Source of the DNA: Bradyrhizobium campsiandrae
Lineage (GTDB): Bacteria; Pseudomonadota; Alphaproteobacteria; Rhizobiales; Xanthobacteraceae
Length of the DNA: 64,000 bases
Direction: 5' to 3'
Assembly (NCBI RefSeq): GCF_014529705.1
Contig: NZ_JAANIH010000022.1
Location: forward strand, 1 to 64,000
Part shown: piece by piece, positions 53,688 through 62,896 of the stretch
Position numbering within the stretch: position 1 is the first letter of the stretch
Layout: each line of letters opens with the position of its first letter
Program-made: the position numbers and the translations under genes
Notes under the pieces: model-generated
The model's database searches: none
The model's input: only the letters and a program-made list of their open reading frames with translations
Told to the model about the DNA's origin: nothing

Positions 53688-54140
53688 GTGTTTCAGCGTA
53701 TCATCGACAGCATCAGCGCATCGACGGGCACGACAGTCCGGCTGACGTCGCTGGCGGCCGGTGCGGCGTTCGCGCTGTTCATCACGACATGCTTCCTTTG
53801 CGCGGCGGCCTTCATCTCGGTGCTGCAAAAATACGGACCGGTGCAGGCCTGCCTCGCGGGCGCCGGCATTTTCTTCCTGCTGACGCTCGCCGCCGCAGGG
53901 AGCTATTGGGGTTATAAGCGGGAGATGCGGACGCGCGCGCGCATCGCCGCGGAGCGCGCCGCGAAGGCGGCCCCCAGCATGCTCGCCGATCCCATGCTGC
54001 TCGCAACCGGGTTGCAGATCGTCCGCGCCATCGGCGTCAAGCGGCTGTTGCCGATCCTGGCCATCGGCGGCGTCGCACTCGGCATCCTCGCAAGCCGCGC
54101 CGGCGCTGTGGATGAGACTTCGGCCGAGCCAGCGGAGTGA
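53688..54140 (+). CDS. Small membrane protein, holin-III/YqjE-like
   Basis: A 150-residue protein with two N-terminal membrane helices (SLAAGAAFALFITTCFLCAAAFISVL and CLAGAGIFFLLTLAAAGSYWGY), a basic Ala/Arg segment, and a third hydrophobic helix (LLPILAIGGVALGILASRAG). The layout resembles YqjE/DUF1469 proteins, classed with phage holin superfamily III but usually chromosomal partners of YqjD-like genes. The start is GTG with GAGGAG upstream. It lies 90 bp after the DUF883-like gene and probably shares its transcript. Confidence 0.75.
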   Translation: MFQRIIDSISASTGTTVRLTSLAAGAAFALFITTCFLCAAAFISVLQKYGPVQACLAGAGIFFLLTLAAAGSYWGYKREMRTRARIAAERAAKAAPSMLADPMLLATGLQIVRAIGVKRLLPILAIGGVALGILASRAGAVDETSAEPAE

Positions 54141-54329
54141 GGTCGAGGCCGCATTAAGAAAGTTGCGTTGCCGGCCGACCAGAGCCGGCTGGTCGGAATT
54201 GGATGGCCCGATTCTGCGCAATTTTTCGCCAGCCGCGGCCAATTCGCCCTTCTCACGTAATCGCTACTCGGATAGGCAGGCGGTTGCCGCTAAAAGCATC
54301 GCCCCTGATTCCAGAAGTCATTTTCCGTA

Positions 54330-55472
54330 ATGAAACCGTCCGTCAAGGCGAACCTTGCCGCATTTCAACACGACGCCAGGCTCTATCTGACGCTCGGCAT
54401 TGCCAATTGGTCGATATTCGTCGACCACATCCCGAACAATGTCGTCAATCTGCTGACGCTGCGCAATTTCGGCTTCAGCGGCGCAGCCGACCTGTTCGTG
54501 TTCGTGGTGGGCTATGGCGTCGCCGTCATTTACGGCAGGATGGCGCTGGAGCGCGGCTATGTCGTCGCGGCGACCCGTGTCTTCCGCCGCGTGTGGCGGC
54601 TCTATGCCGCCTATGTCGTGCTGTTCGTGATCTATATCGACGCCATCGCCTATGTCGCCTCGCAATCGATGGCGCCTGATATCATCGAGGAATACAACAT
54701 TTCCGGAATCCTGGAGCATCCGCTGCGCATCCTGGTCCAGGGATTGGTGCTGCAGGAACAGCCGCTCAACCTCGACCTCCTGCAGCTGATGATTCCGCTG
54801 ATGGCGTTCTTCCCGTTCGCCTTATGGGGTCTGCTACGACACCCGAACCTGACGCTGGCCGCCTCGATCGCGCTCTATCTCGCGGCGCGCTGGTTCGGCT
54901 GGAATTTTCACGTTTATCCCGACCAGGAATGGACGTTCAATCCGCTCTGCTGGCAGATGCTGATGGTGCTGGGGGGCTGGTTTGCGGTTACCGGCATCGC
55001 AGGTCGCGCCTTGCGCAACCTGTCCTGGCTTCGCGCGCTCGCGGGCGCCTATCTCGTCTCGGCGCTGGCCATCACCTTGATGCGCCATTCGCCGGCCCTG
55101 TCCGCCTACCTGCCTGACATCGTACTCAACGGTTTCTCGCCAACCGACAAGGAAAACCTCGCACCCTATCGCGTGCTGCATTTCCTCGCGCTCGCCTTGA
55201 TCGCAACCCATCTCATCCCTGCCGGCCATCCGGGGCTGCAATTGAAGCCGCTCCAGATGGTGATCAAATGCGGCGAGGAATGGCTCGCCGTGTTCTGCAT
55301 CGGCGTATTCCTGTCCTTCGCCGGACATCTCATCCTGATCACGGGCGCCAATCTGGTCGTGATGCAGATCGGGGTAAGCCTTGCCGGATTCGCGGCGATG
55401 ACCGCAGTGGCCTATTATATCTCCTGGTCGAAGCGGCAGGACGAGCCGGCGGTCCTACGGCAGCGGGCCTAG
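54330..55472 (+). CDS. opgC: OpgC-family membrane acyltransferase (glucan substitution)
   Basis: A 380-residue membrane protein with about ten helices, of the OpgC/acyltransferase-3 group. RLYLTLGIANWSIFVDHIPNNVVNLLTLRNFGFSGAADLFVFVVGYGVA is the OpgC start, with the conserved FVDH. OpgC adds succinyl groups to osmoregulated periplasmic glucans; in Bradyrhizobium these are cyclic beta-glucans that matter in nodulation and osmotic adaptation. Whether this enzyme acts on them is an inference. It stands alone; no opgGH or ndv genes are nearby. Confidence 0.88.
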   Translation: MKPSVKANLAAFQHDARLYLTLGIANWSIFVDHIPNNVVNLLTLRNFGFSGAADLFVFVVGYGVAVIYGRMALERGYVVAATRVFRRVWRLYAAYVVLFVIYIDAIAYVASQSMAPDIIEEYNISGILEHPLRILVQGLVLQEQPLNLDLLQLMIPLMAFFPFALWGLLRHPNLTLAASIALYLAARWFGWNFHVYPDQEWTFNPLCWQMLMVLGGWFAVTGIAGRALRNLSWLRALAGAYLVSALAITLMRHSPALSAYLPDIVLNGFSPTDKENLAPYRVLHFLALALIATHLIPAGHPGLQLKPLQMVIKCGEEWLAVFCIGVFLSFAGHLILITGANLVVMQIGVSLAGFAAMTAVAYYISWSKRQDEPAVLRQRA

Positions 55473-55567
55473 TCGCGCGATTTCGCTAGGCTGGCGGCCG
55501 CCGCTACGCTAAGCGGAACGAGGCGGCGGTCACGAAGCAATGGCGGCCTCTGCGCAAGGAGACCGGC

Positions 55568-56182
55568 TTGGTCATAGCGAAAGGCACGTCTGATGCAGCC
55601 GCGGGCGCACCCCGGCGCGGCCGGCCGCGCTCGGTCGAGACCACCCATGCCATTCTGGAAAGCGCCTATACGCTGATGGCCGCGACCGGCCTTGCCGCGA
55701 CCACGATCGACGCGGTCGCGCGACACTCCAACGTCTCCAAGATGACGATCTACAAATGGTGGCCGTCGCGGGAGGCGTTGCTGATCGATGCCTTTCTCCA
55801 CCACGCCGCGCAAATGCTGCCGCTCCCTCCCACGAGCGCGGGCACACAAGCGGCGCGCGCACGCCGCCATGCCGCCGCCTATGCCGAAGCCCTGCAAGGC
55901 GAGTTCGGCAAGGTGCAGCTTGCCGTCATCTCCGAATGCATCTCCAAAACCGGCTCGGCCGAACTGTTCTATGCCCGCTACCTGCAATTTCGCCGCGACG
56001 CGCTGGTGGAGATGATCGCGAGCGGCCAGCGCGACGGCAGCATCCAGGCCGACGCCCCGGCGGAGGATCTCTACGACGCCATCTATGGCAGCCTGTTCTA
56101 TCGCTACGTGTTCGGCATCGCGCCGATCACGCCGGCCTATGCGCGCAGCCTGGTCGACCTGGTGCTGCGGCCAAAGGGCTAA
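55568..56182 (+). CDS. TetR/AcrR family transcriptional regulator
   Basis: A 204-residue repressor-type protein. The N-terminal helix-turn-helix (about 20-68) reads RGRPRSVETTHAILESAYTLMAATGLAATTIDAVARHSNVSKMTIYKWWPSREALLIDAF, a standard TetR domain. The C-terminal helical ligand domain is variable. The start is TTG with AAGGAG 8 bp before it. It precedes the RidA gene by 61 bp, which may be its target, or it may act elsewhere. The ligand is unknown. Confidence 0.9.
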   Translation: MVIAKGTSDAAAGAPRRGRPRSVETTHAILESAYTLMAATGLAATTIDAVARHSNVSKMTIYKWWPSREALLIDAFLHHAAQMLPLPPTSAGTQAARARRHAAAYAEALQGEFGKVQLAVISECISKTGSAELFYARYLQFRRDALVEMIASGQRDGSIQADAPAEDLYDAIYGSLFYRYVFGIAPITPAYARSLVDLVLRPKG

Positions 56183-56243
56183 AGCAGGCGCGCCGAATGC
56201 GCGGAAATTTCATTTCGGGTCCCACAGGAGCATCCGTCTCATC

Positions 56244-56603
56244 ATGATCAAACGCATCTTGCCCTACGAAGGCTTGCTCCACGAAGTGGTCGAGCATGCA
56301 GGTGTGCTCTATATCGGCGGAATTGTCCCCGAGGACACCAGTCGCGACATGTCCGGCCAAGCGAACGATGTGCTTGGCCAATTGTCGCAACTCCTGAAGA
56401 CTCTCGGATCCGACATGGCCAACGTTCTGCAGGTGACCATCTTCATGACTGACCTGAGCGAGAAGGCCGCGCTCAATGCGGCCTGGAAGGCCTACTTCGC
56501 AGAAGCACATCTGCCTGCGCGTGCCGCCGTCGGCGTGGCCGATCTCGGCCCAGGCGTCAAACTCGAGATGACCGCCATCGCGGCTCGGCCGACATCGACC
56601 TGA
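56244..56603 (+). CDS. RidA/YjgF family enamine/imine deaminase-like protein
   Basis: A 119-residue Rid protein. VVEHAGVLYIGGIVPEDTS, VLGQLSQLLKTLGSDMANVLQVTIFMTDL and ARAAVGVADLGPGVKLEMTAIA match the family; the Arg in PARAAVGVADL sits where RidA has its catalytic Arg105. It could hydrolyse reactive enamines from amino-acid metabolism. The divergent N-terminus (MIKRILPYEGLLHEVVEH) suggests a Rid subgroup other than archetypal RidA. It lies 61 bp after the TetR gene. Confidence 0.9.
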   Translation: MIKRILPYEGLLHEVVEHAGVLYIGGIVPEDTSRDMSGQANDVLGQLSQLLKTLGSDMANVLQVTIFMTDLSEKAALNAAWKAYFAEAHLPARAAVGVADLGPGVKLEMTAIAARPTST

Positions 56604-56616
56604 GCCCCACGCCGGG

Positions 56617-58308
56617 TTATTTCGCCGGCCGCACCGGCGCCGAGATCTTGTCCGTGCGGTCGCGTTCGGTCATGTCGACCACCGTCTCCATCGGCGCGAT
56701 CAGCTCGTAGACATAGGAGACCTCGGTGAAATAGCGCTTGGCGGTGCCACCGAGCGCTTCGGGCGCGACGCGGTCGAGCAGGATCAGGCCAAAATCCGAA
56801 TCCGGCCGGCGCGTCGCCTCGCTGGTGTTGAACTCCTCCCAGCGGAACTGGAAGAGCTCCTCACCCGCTTCGCCCGTCACCGTCCAGTTTGCGGTGATGT
56901 GCGGATGCTTGCCGACCAGCGACAGGCCTTCGTCCGAATGCGAGGCAAGCTCGAAGAACAGCAGCGACAAGCTCTGCGCGGCACGCGCGCTGACGGCGAT
57001 ATCCGGCCCGCTGACGGCGATGCGATCGGCATGCGGAATGGCACGCGCTTCGAACAGGCCCTTCAACTTGACGCCCTGCCACTGGCTCTCGCTGAGCAGC
57101 GACACCACGTTCGACATGGCATGGATCCGGCCGATCAGGAGCTCGCGCGCGACGTCGATGTCGGAGCCATGGCGCAGCGTGCGGGTCACGATCGACTGGA
57201 TCACCGCGAGGATGTTCTTGACCCGATGGTTGAGCTCGTCGATGACGGCGGTCAGTCGCCGCTCGAATCCGATCCGCACCTGGATCTCGCGGCTGAGCCT
57301 GAGGTTGTTGTAGGCGACGTAGCCGAACAGGCCGCACACCATCGCGGTGATCGCAAAGCCGATCGCCGCCACGATGATCGCGGTCTGCTCGGCGCGCCGC
57401 GCCGAGTTGGACTTGGCGTAATAGCCGAGCTGCCAGTCGCGACCGCCGAAGCTCACAGTGCGCGTCGCCGACGGGGCCGGGCCGTCCGGCGACGTCATGC
57501 GGGTGGAGACGACGCCCTGGTCGTTGGCGACCAGCTCGCTGCCCTCCTTGCGCGGATCCTTCAGCGCGACCGAGAACAACGAGAGGTCGTCGTTGGTCAG
57601 CATCAGCGAGGCGAGCTCGTAGGAAAACGTGACGAAGCCGGCCGGCTCGGTCGCGCCTTCAGGGATAACAGGGGCCGCGACGATGACGCCGATCGGTCCG
57701 TTTCCGCGAAGGAGCGGCACCGGGTCGGAGGCCACCGACCGCTTCTCCGCCCTGGCGCGCGCCAGCATCGCGTTGCGAACCGGGTCGTTGTCGTAGCTGC
57801 GGCCCGGCAGCGCCTTGGTCTCTTCGCTACGCGGCTCGAGGTCCATCAGCACGTCGATCGGATGGGTCAGGCTTGCGGGGTCTATCGGCTTGTCGCCGTA
57901 GTCGCGGATCTGCGGCTTCGGGAAGCCGGCCGCCGCAATGGCGGTCTGTGCCGCCGCGACTTCGTTCGGCTGCAACCGCGCGACCCAGCCGGCCACCACG
58001 AAGTCGGTCTTGAAGGCGTAGATGGCCGAGCGCAGCGGCTCCAACATGTTCGGCTTCAGCACCGACGGCGCGCGGAACAGGCCTGAGGCGACACGCGCCA
58101 GCAGCTCGCGCTCGGTCGATCTGTCCTGCACCAGGCTCGCATGAACGTCGATCGCACGCGCCAGCGCGATCCGATCCAGCGCCAGCTCCTGGTCGTGGAC
58201 GCGATAGGCCGCCAGCCCCGAGAGCAAGGCTCCGAGCAGAGCGATAAAGCCGATGATGAAACCCAGCCGGACCACGCGACTACTCAGGCGAAAGCAGGAG
58301 GTCGGCAA
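56617..58308 (-). CDS. CHASE-domain sensor histidine kinase (HWE/HisKA_2-like) with degenerate N-box
   Basis: A 563-residue membrane sensor. TM1 (about 12-35), a periplasmic CHASE-like domain (about 60-305: FVVAGWVARLQPNEVAAAQTAIAAAGFPKPQIRDYG), TM2 (about 312-335) and a cytoplasmic kinase part with H-box DELNHRVKNILAVIQSIV, of the HWE/HisKA_2 type. The ATP-binding N-box, usually HELATNAAKYG, reads FELASHSDEGLSLVG, so the Mg-coordinating Asn is gone. DFGLILLDRVAPEALGG keeps the G-box shape. ATP binding may be lost. No response regulator is adjacent. The start is uncertain: TTG at 58308 has no ribosome-binding site and GTG at 58275 is an alternative. Confidence 0.82.
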   Translation of the reverse strand: MPTSCFRLSSRVVRLGFIIGFIALLGALLSGLAAYRVHDQELALDRIALARAIDVHASLVQDRSTERELLARVASGLFRAPSVLKPNMLEPLRSAIYAFKTDFVVAGWVARLQPNEVAAAQTAIAAAGFPKPQIRDYGDKPIDPASLTHPIDVLMDLEPRSEETKALPGRSYDNDPVRNAMLARARAEKRSVASDPVPLLRGNGPIGVIVAAPVIPEGATEPAGFVTFSYELASLMLTNDDLSLFSVALKDPRKEGSELVANDQGVVSTRMTSPDGPAPSATRTVSFGGRDWQLGYYAKSNSARRAEQTAIIVAAIGFAITAMVCGLFGYVAYNNLRLSREIQVRIGFERRLTAVIDELNHRVKNILAVIQSIVTRTLRHGSDIDVARELLIGRIHAMSNVVSLLSESQWQGVKLKGLFEARAIPHADRIAVSGPDIAVSARAAQSLSLLFFELASHSDEGLSLVGKHPHITANWTVTGEAGEELFQFRWEEFNTSEATRRPDSDFGLILLDRVAPEALGGTAKRYFTEVSYVYELIAPMETVVDMTERDRTDKISAPVRPAK

Positions 58309-58589
58309 TAAACACGGAGCATATCAACGCCGCTCGAACGGCCATGTGCCGAAACGGGGTGGACCCCAGTGGCGGGGATAATGACGGAGGAGGCATCTGT
58401 ACGCAACTTGGGTCGCCCAAAAAGCTTAATCCGCCCGGCCGATCATGTGGCTGAAAACGGCATTGCCCCGGGGCACCGGAGGTGGTTAATCGCCGTGTCC
58501 GAATTTTGTTCCGCCGACGCCGCGCTGCCTCAGATGTTAACGGCGGGAAATGCCTGCGCCATGTCGCCGCGCCCCGTGTCCTGTCCGCA

Positions 58590-59213
58590 TCAACCCGCGC
58601 GTTTCAGCCCACCCTTGGTTTCGATGAAGCCGACGATGCGGTCGAGCCCCTCGCTCTTCTTCAGGTTGGTCATGACGAAGGGGCGCTCGCCGCGCATGCG
58701 TTTGGCGTCGGTGTCCATCTTCTCGAGCGACGCCCCGACATGCGGCGCAAGGTCGATCTTGTTGATGACGAGGAGGTCGGAGCGGGTGATGCCGGGGCCG
58801 CCCTTGGACGGGATCTTGTCACCGGCCGCGACGTCGATCACGTAGATGGTGAGGTCGGCAAGCTCCGGGGAAAAAGTGGCAGCGAGATTGTCGCCGCCGG
58901 ATTCGATCAGCACCAGGTCGAGCCCGGGAAACTTGGCGCGCATGTCGGCAACCGCGGCCAGATTCATCGAGGCATCCTCGCGGATCGCGGTGTGCGGGCA
59001 GCCGCCGGTCTCGACGCCTGCGATGCGGTCCGGCGTCAGCGAGCCGGAACGCACGAGGAATTCCGCATCCCATTTGGTGTAGATGTCGTTGGTGATCGCG
59101 GCGATGTCGTAGCGTTCGCGCATGGTCTTGCAGAGCAGGTCCATCAGCGCGGTCTTGCCCGATCCGACCGGGCCGCCGACGCCGACACGCAAGGGGCCGT
59201 GAGATTTCGACAT
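58590..59213 (-). CDS. ureG: Urease accessory protein UreG
   Basis: A 207-residue GTPase that drives nickel insertion into urease. [21 protein letters not shown] (P-loop), the metal-binding CPH in [15 protein letters not shown], and [22 protein letters not shown] identify UreG. It is the last accessory gene in this window and is separated from ureF by a 154-bp gap filled with a perfect palindrome, unlike the overlapping ureE-ureF pair. Confidence 0.96.
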   Translation of the reverse strand: MSKSHGPLRVGVGGPVGSGKTALMDLLCKTMRERYDIAAITNDIYTKWDAEFLVRSGSLTPDRIAGVETGGCPHTAIREDASMNLAAVADMRAKFPGLDLVLIESGGDNLAATFSPELADLTIYVIDVAAGDKIPSKGGPGITRSDLLVINKIDLAPHVGASLEKMDTDAKRMRGERPFVMTNLKKSEGLDRIVGFIETKGGLKRAG

Positions 59214-59226
59214 GCTCTCTCCTAGT

Positions 59227-59348
59227 GTCGTCCCGGCGAAGGCCGGGACCCATAGCCACCGAACTCAATCGTTGAGACGGGCTGTAGCCACATCCTTTCA
59301 TAGCCACGAAGATTCGTGGTTATGGGTCCCGGCCTTCGCCGGGACGAC
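59227..59348. repeat. Perfect 28-bp inverted repeat between ureF and ureG
   Basis: Arms at 59227-59254 (starting GTCGTCCCGGCGAAGG) and 59321-59348 are exact inverted copies, flanking 66 bp that contain GCCACGAA/TTCGTGGT. It is the best-preserved copy of the family seen at 13728-13847. In mRNA it would form a very stable stem between two genes of one operon. Confidence 0.9.
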
Positions 59349-59367
59349 GATTGGGCGGCATCGTACC

Positions 59368-60090
59368 TCATGACCGGAACAGCCGCGTATATTGCGTCTC
59401 GTGCCTGAGGCTGGCGAGATCGGCGCGGAAGGTCGCGCTGCCAAGATCGTCCAGCGTCGCGTTCAGCGCCCGATCGGCGGTTGTGGCGACGGCGGCTTCC
59501 AACTTCACCAGCACGCGCTGGCTGTCGGTCTGGCCGAGCGGAACGAGCCGGCTCGCCGCCGAAATCCAGTTCGAGACCAGCGCATGCAGGAAGGCGTGCA
59601 GCGTCGGCGCCGGCGGTACCCCGTGCATTGCGGCGACGACGGCGACAGCAACAGGATAGACCAATGGGGTCCGGCATGCCGCAACCATGGCATCGAGGCC
59701 ATCCGCATCCCACGCGGCACGGGTGATGTCGATAAAGGCGCGGCCCTGCGAGGTCGTCTCGAGCTGCCGCTCGCGCGACGGCACGAAGGCGCTCGCGAGT
59801 TCGGCAACCTCACCCAGCGACGCGTCGTCGCCGGCCTCGGCAGCGCGGTAGGCCTGCACCAGAAACGTCGCATCACAAAAGCCGGAGCCGTCGCTCAGCA
59901 TGGCATCGAGCCAGTCGGCGAGCGTCGCGACGTCGACGATATCGCCCGCCTCGACCGCCCATTCGATGCCGCTGGAATAGGAGAAGCCACCGACGGGAAA
60001 TGCCGGCGACAGCCACGTCATCAGCCGGTACAGCGCCGCGGCCTCGCGCTCGGCAAGGTCGGCGGCGCTGACCTGCTCATTTGTGGTCAT
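59368..60090 (-). CDS. ureF: Urease accessory protein UreF
   Basis: A 240-residue, all-helical scaffold that links UreG to the urease-UreD complex and controls GTP-dependent nickel delivery. [58 protein letters not shown] and [18 protein letters not shown] are UreF signatures. The frame is open to 60291, but that extension is the His-tail coding region of ureE read in another frame and is rich in Met/Thr/Ile. I chose ATG 60090 (MTTNEQVS), which overlaps ureE by 14 bp; ATG 60096 is an alternative. Confidence 0.94.
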   Translation of the reverse strand: MTTNEQVSAADLAEREAAALYRLMTWLSPAFPVGGFSYSSGIEWAVEAGDIVDVATLADWLDAMLSDGSGFCDATFLVQAYRAAEAGDDASLGEVAELASAFVPSRERQLETTSQGRAFIDITRAAWDADGLDAMVAACRTPLVYPVAVAVVAAMHGVPPAPTLHAFLHALVSNWISAASRLVPLGQTDSQRVLVKLEAAVATTADRALNATLDDLGSATFRADLASLRHETQYTRLFRS

Positions 60091-60712
60091 GAGCATGCGT
60101 GTGGCCGTGGTGATGATCGGGATGGTCGCAATGTTCGTCGTGGTGATGGTGGTGATCATGGCCATGGTCATGCGCGGCGTGATCATGGTGATGCTCGTGG
60201 CCGTGATGATCATGGTGATGGCTATGATCATGATGGCCGTGATCGTGATGTGCATGGTCGTCATGGCCATGCGCATGCCCGGCCTCGGCATAGGCTCCGC
60301 CTTCGGGATCGAACGGCGCGTCGATCTCGACCACCCGCGCGCCGAGCCCCGTCACCATCGCCTCGATGACGTGGTCGCGGCGAATGCGCAAGGCTTTGGC
60401 CATGAGCTGCGTCGGCAGATGGCGGTTGCCGAGGTGCCAGGCCACCCGGATCAGATGATGCGGGTCGCGGCCGCGGATCTCCAGGAGCGGCTCGGGCGCG
60501 GCGACCACCTCGACCAGCCTTCCATCCTCCAGCACCAGCGCATCGCCGCCGCGCAGCGCGACGGCGTTCTCCAGGTCGAGCAGGAATTCGAGGCCCCGCG
60601 TCCCCGTCATCGCCATCCGGCGGCGGTGCCGATCGTCGAAATCGAGCACGACCGTATCGGCCGGTGTCTCCGTGAAGCGGTGCTGTCCCCTAACCTGCGT
60701 TGCCCGGATCAT
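60077..60712 (-). CDS. ureE: Urease accessory protein UreE with long histidine-rich tail
   Basis: A 211-residue nickel metallochaperone. The N-terminal peptide-binding domain and the C-terminal metal-binding domain ([53 protein letters not shown]) are standard. The last 67 residues hold 37 His and many Asp, with one Cys, an exceptionally long tail compared with the roughly 15-residue His tail of Klebsiella UreE. It can likely store several Ni2+ (or Zn2+/Cu2+). The tail-coding DNA is a low-complexity run of CAT/CAC/GAT codons prone to length change. It starts 6 bp after the ABM-fold gene. Confidence 0.95.
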   Translation of the reverse strand: MIRATQVRGQHRFTETPADTVVLDFDDRHRRRMAMTGTRGLEFLLDLENAVALRGGDALVLEDGRLVEVVAAPEPLLEIRGRDPHHLIRVAWHLGNRHLPTQLMAKALRIRRDHVIEAMVTGLGARVVEIDAPFDPEGGAYAEAGHAHGHDDHAHHDHGHHDHSHHHDHHGHEHHHDHAAHDHGHDHHHHHDEHCDHPDHHHGHTHAHDHK

Positions 60713-60718
60713 GCGCCG

Positions 60719-61018
60719 TTACCTCGTCTCGACCTTCTCGGGCGTGATGACCTCGATCTTCGGCGGCGCCGTGAAGCATTTTACCGCGACGCGGCCGAAC
60801 GTCTTCATGTGCTCCATGGCGCGATGCGGCACCAGCGCCTCGGCGTTCTCCCATTGCTCCACGAACACCATCTTGGCAGGATCGGTGACGCTCTCATGCA
60901 GATCGTAGGCGATGTTGCCGGGCTCCTTCCGTGTCTCCTTGATGCAGGCCGTGGCGGCTGCAATGAATTCGGCACGCGTCTCGGGCTTGATGGTCAGGGT
61001 AGCAACGACGTAGATCAC
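60719..61018 (-). CDS. ABM-domain (antibiotic biosynthesis monooxygenase/quinol monooxygenase-like) protein
   Basis: A 99-residue dimeric ferredoxin-like-fold protein. IYVVATLTIKPETRAEFIAAATACIKETRKEPGNIAYDLHES, then FVEQWENAEALVPHRAMEHMKTF, match YgiN/ABM proteins, which oxidise quinols or other aromatics or act as heme-degrading or signalling proteins. It begins at GTG 61018 with GGGAGGA at a good distance; an upstream ATG frame start is unsupported. It lies between ureC and ureE in the urease operon, 128 bp after ureC and 6 bp before ureE. The substrate and the reason for its place are unknown. Confidence 0.88.
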   Translation of the reverse strand: MIYVVATLTIKPETRAEFIAAATACIKETRKEPGNIAYDLHESVTDPAKMVFVEQWENAEALVPHRAMEHMKTFGRVAVKCFTAPPKIEVITPEKVETR

Positions 61019-61146
61019 GAGAAATCCTCCCGGCTTTTCTTCTCTGGGGTTTGATAGCGGCCGGACATTAGACCAGCCGGGATCGAACGCAAAACCGGAA
61101 AAGCCGCTCCCGATATGTCCCGGGCACATGCGTTTAGGCGCTATTT

Positions 61147-62862
61147 TCAGTACATGAAATATCGCTGCGCCATCGGCAGCACCTCGGCAGGGGGGCAGGT
61201 GAGCAGTTCGCCATCGGCGCGCACTTCATAGGTCTCCGGATCGACCTCGATATTGGGCGTGGCGTCGTTGTGGATCATGCTCTTCTTGGAGATCTTGCTG
61301 CGGGTGTTCTGCACCGCGTAGAGCTTCTTCTCGATGCCGAGCTTTCGCGCGAGGCCGCCGGTGATGGCCGCCTTCGAGGTGAACACCACCGAGGAGGCCG
61401 TCCGGGCCCTGCCGAAGGCGCCGAACATCGGCTGGTAATGCACCGGCTGCGGCGTCGGGATCGAGGCGTTGGGGTCACCCATGGGCGCGGCGACGATGGT
61501 GCCGCCCTTGACGATGCAATCAGGCTTGACGCCGAAGAAGGCCGGCGACCACAGCACGAGATCGGCGAGCTTGCCCTTCTCCACCGAGCCGATCAGCTTC
61601 GACACGCCATGCGCGATCGCAGGGTTGATCGTGTACTTGGCGATGTAGCGCTTGACGCGGAAATTGTCGTTGTCCTTGCCCTTGTCCTGCGGCAGTGACC
61701 CGCGCTGCTTCTTCATCTTGTCGGCGGTCTGCCAGGTCCGGATGATGACCTCGCCGAGGCGGCCCATCGCCTGCGAGTCCGAAGACATCATCGAGAGCGC
61801 GCCGAGATCGTGCAGGATGTCCTCGGCCGCGATGGTTTCCTTGCGGATGCGGCTTTCGGCGAACGCCAGATCCTCCGCAATCGAGGGATCGAGGTGGTGG
61901 CACACCATCAGCATGTCCAGATGCTCGTCGATGGTGTTGCGCGTGAAGGGACGCGTCGGATTGGTCGAGGACGGCAGCACGTTCTTCAGCCCTGCGACCT
62001 TGATGATGTCGGGGGCGTGACCACCGCCGGCGCCTTCGGTGTGGAAGGCGTGGATGGTGCGGCCCTTGAACGCCTTGATGGTGTCCTCGACGAAGCCGGA
62101 TTCGTTCAGCGTGTCGGAATGCAGCATGACCTGGATGTCGTGGTCATCGGCCACCGACAGGCAGTTGTCGATCGCAGCCGGCGTCGTGCCCCAGTCCTCG
62201 TGCAGCTTCAGCGCACAGGCGCCGGCCTTGATCATCTCGATCAGCGCAGCCGGGCGCGAGGCGTTGCCCTTGCCCGATATGCCGAGATTGACCGGGAAGG
62301 CATCGAACGACTGGATCATCCGTCCCATGTGCCACGGCCCCGGCGTGCAGGTGGTGGCAAAGGTGCCGTGGGAAGGACCGGTGCCGCCACCGAGCATCGA
62401 GGTGACGCCGCTCATTAGCGCGTGCTCGATCTGCTGCGGACAGATGAAGTGGATGTGGCTGTCGAAGCCGCCGGCGGTGAGGATTTTCCCCTCGCCCGCG
62501 ATCACGTCGGTGCCCGGGCCGATGATGATGGTCACGCCCGGCTGGATGTCGGGATTGCCGGCCTTGCCGATCGCCGAAATCATGCCGTCCTTGATCGCGA
62601 CGTCGGCCTTCACGATGCCCCAGTGGTCGACGATCAGCGCATTGGTGATGACGGTGTCGGCGGCGCCCTGCTGGTTGGTGACCTGCGACTGTCCCATGCC
62701 GTCGCGGATCACCTTGCCTCCGCCGAACTTCACCTCCTCGCCATAGGTGGTGAAATCCTTCTCGACCTCGATGATGAGGTCGGTGTCGGCGAGCCGCACC
62801 CTGTCGCCGGTGGTCGGGCCGAACATGTCGGCATAGATGGAACGCTTTATTTTGACGGACAT
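61147..62862 (-). CDS. ureC: Urease subunit alpha
   Basis: A 571-residue catalytic subunit that hydrolyses urea to ammonia and carbamate at a dinuclear nickel centre. Ligands are visible: His136 and His138 ([11 protein letters not shown]), the carbamylated Lys219 ([15 protein letters not shown]), His in [10 protein letters not shown] and [14 protein letters not shown], the mobile flap [22 protein letters not shown], and Asp in [12 protein letters not shown]. The length fits single-chain bacterial UreC. The ATG at 62862 gives MSVKIKRS; a GTG just before it is also possible. It is separated from ureB by an HD-hydrolase gene. Confidence 0.97.
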   Translation of the reverse strand: MSVKIKRSIYADMFGPTTGDRVRLADTDLIIEVEKDFTTYGEEVKFGGGKVIRDGMGQSQVTNQQGAADTVITNALIVDHWGIVKADVAIKDGMISAIGKAGNPDIQPGVTIIIGPGTDVIAGEGKILTAGGFDSHIHFICPQQIEHALMSGVTSMLGGGTGPSHGTFATTCTPGPWHMGRMIQSFDAFPVNLGISGKGNASRPAALIEMIKAGACALKLHEDWGTTPAAIDNCLSVADDHDIQVMLHSDTLNESGFVEDTIKAFKGRTIHAFHTEGAGGGHAPDIIKVAGLKNVLPSSTNPTRPFTRNTIDEHLDMLMVCHHLDPSIAEDLAFAESRIRKETIAAEDILHDLGALSMMSSDSQAMGRLGEVIIRTWQTADKMKKQRGSLPQDKGKDNDNFRVKRYIAKYTINPAIAHGVSKLIGSVEKGKLADLVLWSPAFFGVKPDCIVKGGTIVAAPMGDPNASIPTPQPVHYQPMFGAFGRARTASSVVFTSKAAITGGLARKLGIEKKLYAVQNTRSKISKKSMIHNDATPNIEVDPETYEVRADGELLTCPPAEVLPMAQRYFMY

Positions 62863-62896
62863 CACAAGCCCCGTTTGCGATTGAACTGTTGGCTGT

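Noticed and set aside
53688-54140. Phage holin, hinting at a prophage remnant
   Set aside because: No other phage gene is near; the gene pairs with a DUF883-like gene as chromosomal yqjE does with yqjD.
60091-60291. 67-residue N-terminal extension of UreF rich in Met, Thr and Ile
   Set aside because: It is the ureE His-tail DNA read in another frame; UreF homology begins after the ATG at 60090.
60100-60300. Repetitive DNA resembling a tandem repeat or CRISPR array
   Set aside because: The periodicity is the codon pattern of the UreE His/Asp tail; there are no regular spacers or direct repeats of constant length.
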